The translations under genes were made by a program, and so were the position numbers. From Holophaga sp. (GTDB lineage: Bacteria; Acidobacteriota; Holophagae; Holophagales; Holophagaceae): DNA of 8,467 bases. The notes under the pieces were generated by a model. The model did no database searches. It was given only the letters and a program-made list of their open reading frames with translations, and was not told the DNA's origin. Positions 1 to 6,415 of the stretch are shown here, piece after piece. Every line of letters starts with the position of its first letter. Within the stretch, counting starts at the first letter, position 1. Location of the stretch: NCBI GenBank assembly GCA_031292735.1, contig JARLGP010000023.1, forward strand, positions 1 to 8,467, written 5' to 3'.

Positions 1-1
1 G

Positions 2-331
2 GTGCTGCAGCGCCTGGCCGAGGCCGCCCCCAACCTGCGGGTGCGCTACATCTCCCGGCAGCAGTGGCCGGATGTGTTCGTCCGCTTCCTCACCAACGGC
101 GGCGAGGCCATCCCCACGTTCATCTTCCTGAGCGAGGCCTTCGTGGAATGCGGCAGCTGGGGCCCCATGCCGGCCCCGCTGGGCGATCTCATCGCCCGGG
201 GCAAGGCCTGCGGCAACGTGGCCGCCGCCCGGAAGAAGGTTGCCGGCTTCTACGAAGCCGATGTCAACCGGCGCATGGTGATTGCCGAGCTCCTTGGCCT
301 GATCGACATCGCCGTCACCCAGGAGCCCTAA
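2..331 (+). CDS. Thioredoxin-family protein, C-terminal part (5' end outside window)
   Basis: The visible 109 residues are the C-terminal part of a thioredoxin-fold protein, probably the Thioredoxin_9-like group. The stretch GGEAIPTFIFLS (residues about 33-44) fits the cis-proline loop followed by the central beta strand (cis-Pro about residue 38), and the following CGSWGPMPAPL resembles the 'GSWGPRP' segment of that group. The CxxC or equivalent active site would lie upstream of the window, so redox activity cannot be judged. Two cysteines (about residues 50 and 70) are visible; neither forms a CxxC motif. The frame is open to the left edge and the family is usually about 180 residues, so the GTG at position 2 is probably internal rather than the true start. 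The gene ends with TAA and lies 86 bp before the signalling operon. Family is fairly sure; substrate is unknown. Confidence 0.75.
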   Translation: MLQRLAEAAPNLRVRYISRQQWPDVFVRFLTNGGEAIPTFIFLSEAFVECGSWGPMPAPLGDLIARGKACGNVAAARKKVAGFYEADVNRRMVIAELLGLIDIAVTQEP

Positions 332-334
332 CAA

Positions 335-350
335 AACCCCGGCGTGGGTT
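335..350 (+). terminator. Small hairpin after the thioredoxin-like gene, possible weak terminator
   Basis: AACCC (335-339) and GGGTT (346-350) can pair around a 6-base loop, four bases after the TAA stop. The stem is only 5 bp and no T-run follows (the next bases are GAACTTTCG), so it is at best a weak intrinsic terminator. The rest of the 86-bp gap (332-417) must hold any promoter for the downstream operon. I see no convincing -35/-10 pair there; CACAAT at 380-385 is the closest -10-like hexamer, without a good -35 partner. Confidence 0.2.
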
Positions 351-412
351 GAACTTTCGAATAGACTCTACCCAGGTTTCACAATCCTGACGCAGGACGG
401 CTTCTTCGGGGG

Positions 413-417
413 GGAGG
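413..417 (+). promoter_or_regulatory. Shine-Dalgarno-like GGAGG abutting the ATG at 418
   Basis: A G7 tract (408-414) runs into GGAGG (413-417), which touches the ATG with no spacer. Normal spacing is about 5-9 bases, so this site may not serve the ATG at 418 efficiently. An in-frame TGA at 388 rules out an earlier start, as no ATG, GTG or TTG lies between. The in-frame GTG at 466, preceded by AAGGA (457-461), is the main alternative start. Confidence 0.4.
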
Positions 418-1509
418 ATGGAACCGCTGGGTACGGACAACGGCCTCGTCGGCCCGAAGGATGGGGTGGCCGGCCCGGTGGAGCTGTGCCGCGCCGTTTT
501 CGAGCGTACCCGGCTGGCCTATGCCCACGGCCAGGCCATCTACCGGGACGAGGAAACCGTGGACGCGGTGTTCCTGGAGACCAACCGGGCCTTCGAGACC
601 GCCACCGGCCTCAGGCAGGTGGCGGGACGGAGGGTCTCCGAAGTGATCCCGGACTTCCTGGCCACCTCCCCCGGCCTGCTGGCCACCCTGGGCCGGGTGG
701 CCGAAAGCGGCTGTCCGGAGACCTTCGAAACCCACGTGCAGGCCCTGGACAGCTGGTTCGCCATGCACGTGTTCAGCCCGGCTCCCGGGCAGTTCGTGGC
801 CGCCCTGGAGAACATCACCGAGCGCCGCCAGGCGGTCGAAGAGGGCGAGGACGAGCGGCGCCGGCTGGAGGACCGGCTCACCCGGGCGGAGAACCTGGAG
901 CTCAAGGCGGCCAAGGCCGCCCGCTGCCTGGAGCAGATGCTGGCCGGCATCCTGGACACCGCCGCCGAGCGCGAACCCGCCGCGGCCGGGCCGGACCAGG
1001 AAGCCTTCCGGTACATCGGCCAGGTCTGCCTGGAAGCCATGGATCGGCTGAAGGCCATGCTGACCCCGGAGCGCCCCGCCCCGGACCGGAAGCCGCCCCG
1101 GGAGGAGCCCGCCGCCCCGAAGCCCTGCCCCGTGCCAAGGAAGGTGCTGCTGGTGGACGATGACGAGGATGTCCGGTTCCTCATGGGGCGGATGCTCAAG
1201 AAGGCCGGGGTGCTCCACGTGGCCACCGCCGCCGGCGGAGAGGATGCCCTGGCCAGCCTGGCCGTGGACCTGCCCGATCTGGTCATCCTCGACCAGAACA
1301 TGCCCGGCATGAGCGGAGTCCAGGCCCTGGGCCGGATTCGCGAGCTGCATCCGGACCTCCCCGTGCTGTTCTCCTCGGGGCAGCCGGACCTCCACGAATG
1401 GGGGGCGCTGGAACAGGAGCGGGTGGCCGTCATCGCCAAGCCGTTCACCGTGGCGGATATCCAGGCAAGGTTGCACCAGTTCGAGCAGACCAGCCGGCAG
1501 CCCCACTAG
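418..1509 (+). CDS. PAS / degenerate DHp-like / receiver-domain protein (stand-alone response regulator without output domain)
   Basis: This is a 363-residue soluble signalling protein with no signal peptide or membrane segment. Residues about 23-137 look like a PAS domain ending in the usual ENITERR. A charged, probably coiled-coil helix follows (about 137-165). Residues about 155-217 resemble the two-helix DHp domain of HDFNN-type kinases, but the expected His is Arg169 and no ATPase domain follows. A Pro-rich linker (217-241) leads to a complete receiver domain (242-355): acidic D247/D248, phospho-acceptor D292 in LVILDQNMPG, S319 and K341 in AKPF. The receiver therefore looks phosphorylatable, while the kinase part looks dead. 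It opens the operon, and the likely phosphodonor is the hybrid kinase two genes downstream (inference). There is no DNA-binding, GGDEF or EAL domain, so output would be by protein interaction or by acting as a phosphate sink. The start is uncertain: ATG 418 has an SD with no spacer, and GTG 466 is possible. The PAS domain begins after both. Confidence 0.85.
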   Translation: MEPLGTDNGLVGPKDGVAGPVELCRAVFERTRLAYAHGQAIYRDEETVDAVFLETNRAFETATGLRQVAGRRVSEVIPDFLATSPGLLATLGRVAESGCPETFETHVQALDSWFAMHVFSPAPGQFVAALENITERRQAVEEGEDERRRLEDRLTRAENLELKAAKAARCLEQMLAGILDTAAEREPAAAGPDQEAFRYIGQVCLEAMDRLKAMLTPERPAPDRKPPREEPAAPKPCPVPRKVLLVDDDEDVRFLMGRMLKKAGVLHVATAAGGEDALASLAVDLPDLVILDQNMPGMSGVQALGRIRELHPDLPVLFSSGQPDLHEWGALEQERVAVIAKPFTVADIQARLHQFEQTSRQPH

Positions 1510-1513
1510 GAGG
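1508..1513 (+). promoter_or_regulatory. Ribosome binding site AGGAGG deciding the start at 1518
   Basis: A perfect AGGAGG overlaps the stop codon of the preceding gene and sits 4 bases before the ATG at 1518. It sets that ATG as the start of the YfiR-like gene, against the longer open frame that reaches back to 1398 inside the receiver-domain gene. Confidence 0.75.
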
Positions 1514-1517
1514 ACCG

Positions 1518-2099
1518 ATGCACCAGGCGTGGCGGAAGAGGCGAGGCCTGTACCCCGCTCGCGCCGTTGTCCTGGCGGGCTGGATCCTGCTGGCCCACGG
1601 CCCCCTGGCGGCCTCCGCCAGCACCCAGGCGCTGGCCTTCGAGGAGTACGAAACCCGGGCGGCCTTCATCCTGTCCCTGGCCAAGTTCACGGAGTGGCCG
1701 GAAACCAGCCTGCCCCCCGGGGAGCCGCTGGTGATCGGGGTGATGGGGGAAAGCCCGCTGGCCCGGGCCTTGGACGGCCTGGCCAGGGCGCCCTGGATGG
1801 GGCGGCGGGTGCTGGTGAGGCGCCTGCGCCGCTCCCCGGAAGCGCAGGGCTGCCAGATCCTCTACTTCCCGGGCGCCGAGGAGCAGGCCCTGCCCGCCAT
1901 CCGGACGAGGCTGGCCGCCCAGGGCACCCTCACCATCGGCGAAACCAGCTTCTTCATGGGCTACGGCGGCGCCATGCAGCTCTTCAACGAGAACGGAAAG
2001 CTTCGCTTCATCCTGAACCGCTCGGTCCTGGATCAGTCCCGCCTCCGGGTGGCCGCCCAGGTCCAGCGGCTCGCCAAACAAGTCATCAACCAGCCGTAG
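1518..2099 (+). CDS. YfiR-like periplasmic protein (DUF4154)
   Basis: This 193-residue protein carries a typical Sec signal peptide: basic RKRR (6-9), hydrophobic core about 16-30 and an ASA cleavage motif near 32-34. It should therefore act in the periplasm. The mature part matches the YfiR/DUF4154 pattern: FEEYETRAAFILSLAKFTEWP (41-61), a central strand LVIGVMGESPL (71-81), GCQILYFPG (111-119), then LTIGET..F (138-145), a GGAMQLFNENGKLRFILN stretch (150-167) and a C-terminal SRLRVAAQVQRLA helix. In Pseudomonas, YfiR binds the periplasmic domain of the diguanylate cyclase YfiN and inhibits it; that is knowledge of the family, not shown here. The next gene encodes a kinase with a YfiN-like periplasmic sensor, so this protein is inferred to regulate it. 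The only cysteine in the mature region is C112, so the intramolecular disulfides known in Pseudomonas YfiR cannot form. It lies 8 bp after the receiver gene and 8 bp before the kinase gene. Confidence 0.9.
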   Translation: MHQAWRKRRGLYPARAVVLAGWILLAHGPLAASASTQALAFEEYETRAAFILSLAKFTEWPETSLPPGEPLVIGVMGESPLARALDGLARAPWMGRRVLVRRLRRSPEAQGCQILYFPGAEEQALPAIRTRLAAQGTLTIGETSFFMGYGGAMQLFNENGKLRFILNRSVLDQSRLRVAAQVQRLAKQVINQP

Positions 2100-2100
2100 G

Positions 2101-2107
2101 CCCCCCC
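2101..2107 (+). repeat. C7 homopolymer in place of a ribosome binding site, directly before the kinase ATG
   Basis: Seven C residues touch the ATG at 2108. The region carries no purine-rich Shine-Dalgarno sequence beyond TAGG at 2097-2100. Initiation of the kinase probably relies on translational coupling to the YfiR-like gene, whose TAG stop is at 2097-2099. The next in-frame ATG falls inside the first membrane segment, so no better start is available. Confidence 0.5.
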
Positions 2108-4309
2108 ATGAAACCCATCCAGTTGACCTCGCTCCGCCGGAAGCTGATCCTCGTGATCATGGCCGCCGCCGGCCTGACGCTGCTGATGGCCGTGGCGGCC
2201 TTCCTGGGGATGGAAGCCCGGAATTTCCGCCGCTCGGCCCACCGGGAGCTGCAGATCCTGGCGGAGGTGGTCGGGGAAGGCAGCGCCGCCGCCATCGAGT
2301 TCCGCGACCCCGCCGAAGCGGAGCGCCTGCTGTCCGCCCTGCGGGCCCACCGGCACATCACCGATGCCGCCATCCTGGACCGCCAGGGACAGGTGCTGGC
2401 CAGCTACCGCCGGCCGGGGGCGGAACCCGGGCCGCCGCCAGCCCAGCTCCCGCAGGACGCCTTCCGGTTCCAGGACGGGCACCTCTGGCTCACCAGCTCG
2501 ATCCGCCATTCCGGCGAGGAGTTCGGAACCATCTACCTGCGGGAGGACCTGGAGGAACTCACCGCCTACGTGGGCTGGATGGTCGGCGCCGTCCTGCTGG
2601 TCAGCCTCCTGATCGGGACCGCCGCCACCCTGCTGGCCATCCGCATGGGGCGGCTGGTGGTGGAGCCGGTGCTGCACCTCACCGAGGCGGCCCGGCGCAT
2701 CGCCAAGCACCAGACCCCCGGGGAGCGGGTGCTGCGCGAAACCCAGGACGAAGTGGGGCTCCTGGTGGACGCCTTCAACGAGATGCTCGACCAGCTCGGG
2801 GAGCGCCAGGCCCGGCTGGAGGAGGCCCAGCACCTGGCCCACCTGGGCAACTGGGTGCGCGACCCCGACGCCGGCCGTTCCAGCTGGTCGGACGAGACCT
2901 TCCGCATCTTCGGACTGGAGCCGTCCACCGAGATGCCCGCCTTCGAGCAGGTGCGCCAGTTCATCCATCCCGACGACCTGCCCCCGCTGGAGGCGGCCCA
3001 CGCCAGGAGCCTCCAGGACGGCAGCCAGTTCGCCATGGAGCTGCGGATCCGGCGACCGGATGGGCCCCAGGCCTGGATCCACGTGCTGGGGGCCCGGTTC
3101 ACCGATTCCTCCGGCCGAAGGCCCGTGCTCCGGGGAACCATCATGGACATCACCGAGCGCAAGCGCGCCGAGGCCGCCATGCTGCCGGGCCAGAAGCTGG
3201 AGAGGCTGGGCGTCCTGGCCGGTGGCATCGCCCACGACTTCAACAACTTCCTCATGGCCATCCAGGGCTACATCGATCTCTGCCGGCTGGAGCTGCCGGA
3301 AGGTTCCCGGCCCGCGGAGTCCCTGCTCAAGGCCGGACAGGTGCTGGTCCGGGCCGCCGACCTCACCCGGCAGATGCTGGCCTATTCCGGCAAGGCCCAG
3401 TTCCATTCCAGGCCCCTGGACCTCTGCCATCTGGTGCGGGAGCTGATCCATCTGCTTTCGGTCTCCATCTCCAAGAAGGCCGAGCTGCGCGTGGAGATCG
3501 CCGACGACCTGCCCGCGGTGGTGGGCGACCCGGCCCAGCTGCAGCAGGTGGTGATGAACCTGGTGATCAACGCCAGCGACGCCATCCAGGGCCAGGACGG
3601 CACCATCCGGATCGCCGCCCAGGTGGAGCGGCTGGACCAGGCGGACCTGGACGCCCGATTCCCCGGGCAGGCCATGGAACCGGGCCTGTTCGTGGTGCTG
3701 ACCGTGCAGGACAACGGCCAGGGCATGGAACCCCGCACCCTCGCCCGGATCTTCGATCCGTTCTTCACCACCAAGTTCCAGGGCCGGGGCCTCGGCCTGG
3801 CCGCCCTGCTGGGCATCGTCAAGGCGCACAAGGGCGGGATCAAGGTGCAGAGCGAACGGGGCCGGGGCACCACCTTCAAGGTGCTGCTCCCGGCCTCCGG
3901 CGAACCGGCCCGCCGCCCCGCCCCGGAAACCGGCGGCGAGCGCTACCGCAGTTCGGGCCTGGTGGTGCTGGTGGAGGACGAGGCGGACATCCGCGCCGCC
4001 ACTTCCGAATACCTGCGAAAGATCGGCTTCGAGGTGATCCAGGCGGCGGACGGCAGGGCCGGGGTGGAGCGGGTGAGGGAGAACCTGGAACGGGTGCGCA
4101 TGGTGCTGCTGGACTACACCATGCCGCACATGGACGGCGCCGAATGCTTCCGCCTCCTCCAGGCCATGGCCCCGGCGCTCCCCGTGCTCATGACCAGCGG
4201 GTTCGGCGAAGGGGTCAGCACCCAGGCGCTGGACGGCCTCGCCGGCTTCATCCAGAAGCCCTACACCCTGTCCCGGCTCCGGGCCAAAATGCAGGAGGTG
4301 CTCGGATGA
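2108..4309 (+). CDS. Hybrid sensor histidine kinase: CHASE8-like periplasmic sensor, HAMP, PAS, HisKA, HATPase, REC
   Basis: This is a 733-residue inner-membrane kinase. A first membrane segment (about 12-34) is followed by a periplasmic domain (35-155) whose EVVGEGSAAAIEFRDPAEAERLLSALR pattern and 'ILDRQGQVLASY' are typical of CHASE8, the YfiN sensor type. A second membrane segment (155-178), HAMP (179-232) and a PAS domain (243-352, ending in DITERKRAE) come next. The kinase core is of the HDFNN class (HPK4): phospho-acceptor H376 in IAHDFNN, N-box N484/N488, G1 D535 in DNGQGM, F-box FDPFFTTK (549-556) and G2 GRGLGLA (559-565). All key residues are present, so it should be active. The C-terminal receiver (617-733) has E623/D624, phospho-acceptor D669, T696 and K717. 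The open frame extends upstream across the whole YfiR-like gene, but residues there lack kinase-like content, so ATG 2108 is chosen. It overlaps the receptor gene by ATGA. The inferred regulator is the preceding YfiR-like protein; the partner for phosphotransfer may be the receiver of the first operon gene. Confidence 0.92.
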   Translation: MKPIQLTSLRRKLILVIMAAAGLTLLMAVAAFLGMEARNFRRSAHRELQILAEVVGEGSAAAIEFRDPAEAERLLSALRAHRHITDAAILDRQGQVLASYRRPGAEPGPPPAQLPQDAFRFQDGHLWLTSSIRHSGEEFGTIYLREDLEELTAYVGWMVGAVLLVSLLIGTAATLLAIRMGRLVVEPVLHLTEAARRIAKHQTPGERVLRETQDEVGLLVDAFNEMLDQLGERQARLEEAQHLAHLGNWVRDPDAGRSSWSDETFRIFGLEPSTEMPAFEQVRQFIHPDDLPPLEAAHARSLQDGSQFAMELRIRRPDGPQAWIHVLGARFTDSSGRRPVLRGTIMDITERKRAEAAMLPGQKLERLGVLAGGIAHDFNNFLMAIQGYIDLCRLELPEGSRPAESLLKAGQVLVRAADLTRQMLAYSGKAQFHSRPLDLCHLVRELIHLLSVSISKKAELRVEIADDLPAVVGDPAQLQQVVMNLVINASDAIQGQDGTIRIAAQVERLDQADLDARFPGQAMEPGLFVVLTVQDNGQGMEPRTLARIFDPFFTTKFQGRGLGLAALLGIVKAHKGGIKVQSERGRGTTFKVLLPASGEPARRPAPETGGERYRSSGLVVLVEDEADIRAATSEYLRKIGFEVIQAADGRAGVERVRENLERVRMVLLDYTMPHMDGAECFRLLQAMAPALPVLMTSGFGEGVSTQALDGLAGFIQKPYTLSRLRAKMQEVLG
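4293..4298 (+). promoter_or_regulatory. Ribosome binding site AGGAGG inside the kinase 3' end, setting the start at 4306
   Basis: AGGAGG lies 7 bases before the ATG at 4306, whose last two bases begin the TGA stop of the kinase (ATGA at 4306-4309). This is a classic coupled start, and it rules out the longer open frame that begins at 4144 inside the kinase receiver domain. Confidence 0.75.
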
Positions 4310-6402
4310 CCGCCCCCCGTTCCCCGTTCTGGCCGGCGCTCGCCGCCGCCTCGCTCTGCCTTTCGGCCGGGGAGGAACCCGCCCACGGGCTCCAGCAGAT
4401 GAGCCTGGAAGAGCTCCTGAAGGTCAAGCTGACCGTGGCCAGCCGCACCGAGACCACCCTGGACGAGGCCCCTTCGGTGGTCTCGGTGATCACCGCCGAG
4501 GACATCCAGCGCATGGGCGCGCGCGACCTGCGCGACGTCATCCGCACCGTGCCCGGGTTCGAACTGGGGGTGCGCATGATCGGCTACCCCGAGTTCGGCC
4601 TCCGGGGCATCATCTCCGACAGCACCGAAAAGATCCGGATCCTGCTGGACGGCCTCGCGGTGAACGAGAACCTGGAGGGCAGCGGCACCATCATCTTCGG
4701 CGACTTCGCCCTGGACAACGTGGAGCGGATCGAGATCATCCGCGGCCCCGGCTCGGCCCTGTACGGCACCAACGCCTTCGTGGGCGTCATCAGCATCATC
4801 ACCAAGGCCCCGCCCGCCGCCGGCGCCTCCACCACCGTCACCGGCAAGGTGGGGACCTTCGCCACCCGGGAAGGCAGCGTGCTGGTGGGCCGGTCCGGCT
4901 CCCAGGCCCGGTTCTCGGCCTTCCTCCACTACCTGGACAGCACCGGGGCCCAGTCGCCCGTCGCCCATGACGCGCTGCAGACCGTGCCCGGATCGCCCTA
5001 CGATTCCGGCCTGAACTCGGGCATCTCGCTGGCCGGCACCCCGGACGGGCACACCGACGAATTCCGCAAGAAGCTCACCGCCCAGATCAAGTTCGACCTG
5101 GGCGAATTCTATTTCCACGGCATCTTCGTGGATGCCCGCAAGGGCCCGTACCTGGGCGCCTACTGGGCGGTCAACCGCAACTCCGAGGCCCACCCCAGCC
5201 AGATCATGGGCGAGGCCGGGTGGACCCTGCACCCCACGGAGACCCTGGCGCTGCAGCCCAAGCTCTACCTGCTCCGCTACCACGCCAACAACCTGTGGAA
5301 CACCGCCCCGGACGGCTACCGGGTGCCCGGCGCCCAGGGCGGCACCGTCGACTACACCCAGGGCCAGTACGTCCGCAACATCGCCACCCAGGATGTCCAG
5401 GGCACCGAGCTCAAGGCCACCTGGACCCCCGGCGCCAGGCACACCGTTCTGGCGGGCGCCAGCGCCGAACGCGAGCGCCTCTACGGCATGGAGGACACCG
5501 CCAACCTGCCGGGCTCCAGCTCGGACACCATGGTCCCCGCCCCGCCGATCATGACCAAGGCCCCGCACCGGGACCTTTCCTCGGCCTACCTCCAGGAGCA
5601 GTGGAGCATCGCCGCGGGGCTGGGCCTCACCGCCGGGATGCGCATGGACCGCTACAGCGACAACGGCACCCGGACGACGCCCCGGCTGGCCCTGGTCTGG
5701 CGGGCCAGCCCCGCCTGGAACTTCAAGGCCATGTATGGGGAGGCGTTCCGCGCCCCCACCTTCGTGGAATCCTACCTCCACTCGGTCGACGGGCTGGAGT
5801 CGGGCAACCGCGGCAACCGCCCGGAGACCATCCGCACCGGCGAGCTGGAGGCCAGCTACCGGTTCCGCAGCCGGGCCCTGGTCCGGCTGGTGCTGTTCCA
5901 GAACCGGATCAACGACCTGATCCGCCTGATGCCCTCCCCGGGCGGCGCCCTGCAGTATAGGAACGATCCCGACGTCACGCTGGTGAAGGGGTTCGAAGCG
6001 GAACTCAACCTGACCTTCGCCGCCCTGCTGCGCGGCTACCTGAACGTCTCCGGGCAGAGCGGCCGGAACCGGACCACCGGCGAGGTGCTCACCGGCACCG
6101 CCAACTGGCGCGGCAACGCGGGCCTGGACTGGACCGCCACGGACCGGCTGGGCCTCAACGGTTCGCTGAACGTGGTGGGCCCGCGCCAGCGGGCGGCGGG
6201 CGACGCCCGCCCGGCCCTGGAGGGCTACCAGGTGGTGAACCTGGCGGTGCGCTACACCCTCCTCGAGGGCCTGGACCTCACCCTCACCGCGCACAACCTC
6301 ATGAACTCGGAGCAGAAATTCCCGGAGCCGTTCGGCTACGTGCCGGGCGACTTCCCCTGGGAAGGGCGGGCCATGGAGGCCGGGGTGCGCTGGACCTTCT
6401 GA
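4306..6402 (+). CDS. TonB-dependent outer-membrane receptor
   Basis: This 698-residue protein has a short signal peptide (hydrophobic PALAAASLCLSAG, about 10-22). Mature residues 33-47 read SLEELLKVKLTVASR, the N-terminal signature of one class of TonB-dependent receptors, followed by the plug domain (about 53-168). Plug landmarks are APSVVSVITAEDIQRMG (55-71), LRDVIRTVPGF, RILLDGLAVNE, VERIEIIRGPGSALYGTNAFVGVISIITK (ending at residue 167). The remaining about 530 residues fit a 22-strand beta barrel, with a FRAPTFVE..L motif typical of these receptors and a C-terminal aromatic (WTF) expected for BAM-dependent assembly. It would import a ligand using TonB-ExbBD energy. I see no TonB, ExbBD, ABC transporter or Fur/B12 regulatory site nearby, so the ligand is unknown; a catecholate siderophore or cobalamin assignment would be guesswork. 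It ends the operon, and its coupling to the kinase gene suggests that it senses as well as, or instead of, feeding. Confidence 0.93.
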   Translation: MTAPRSPFWPALAAASLCLSAGEEPAHGLQQMSLEELLKVKLTVASRTETTLDEAPSVVSVITAEDIQRMGARDLRDVIRTVPGFELGVRMIGYPEFGLRGIISDSTEKIRILLDGLAVNENLEGSGTIIFGDFALDNVERIEIIRGPGSALYGTNAFVGVISIITKAPPAAGASTTVTGKVGTFATREGSVLVGRSGSQARFSAFLHYLDSTGAQSPVAHDALQTVPGSPYDSGLNSGISLAGTPDGHTDEFRKKLTAQIKFDLGEFYFHGIFVDARKGPYLGAYWAVNRNSEAHPSQIMGEAGWTLHPTETLALQPKLYLLRYHANNLWNTAPDGYRVPGAQGGTVDYTQGQYVRNIATQDVQGTELKATWTPGARHTVLAGASAERERLYGMEDTANLPGSSSDTMVPAPPIMTKAPHRDLSSAYLQEQWSIAAGLGLTAGMRMDRYSDNGTRTTPRLALVWRASPAWNFKAMYGEAFRAPTFVESYLHSVDGLESGNRGNRPETIRTGELEASYRFRSRALVRLVLFQNRINDLIRLMPSPGGALQYRNDPDVTLVKGFEAELNLTFAALLRGYLNVSGQSGRNRTTGEVLTGTANWRGNAGLDWTATDRLGLNGSLNVVGPRQRAAGDARPALEGYQVVNLAVRYTLLEGLDLTLTAHNLMNSEQKFPEPFGYVPGDFPWEGRAMEAGVRWTF

Positions 6403-6415
6403 TCAGGGCGCCGGG

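Noticed and set aside
2..4. GTG at the left edge as a true start of the thioredoxin-like gene
   Set aside because: The product would lack the N-terminal half of the fold including the active-site region, so the gene most likely begins before the window.
379..1506. Minus-strand open frame (375 codons) opposite the receiver-domain gene
   Set aside because: Same shadow signature; the plus-strand protein has intact PAS and receiver motifs.
1529..2107. Upstream extension of the hybrid kinase frame across the entire YfiR-like gene, giving a 926-residue protein
   Set aside because: The extra 193 residues are Pro/Gly/Arg-rich shadow sequence, while the other frame encodes a signal peptide and a full DUF4154 domain. 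The kinase has a natural N-terminal membrane segment right after ATG 2108.
2033..4129. Long minus-strand open frame (698 codons) opposite the hybrid kinase
   Set aside because: Its translation is rich in His, Gly, Gln and Leu without any recognisable domain, as expected for the antisense shadow of a GC-rich gene whose plus-strand product has complete kinase motifs.
4144..4305. Upstream extension of the receptor frame by 54 codons
   Set aside because: It would overlap the kinase receiver domain and put the signal peptide internally; AGGAGG and the ATGA overlap fix the start at 4306.
4261..6294. Long minus-strand open frame (677 codons) opposite the TonB-dependent receptor
   Set aside because: Low-complexity Gly/Ala/Val/His composition and no domain; the plus-strand frame carries a full plug and barrel.
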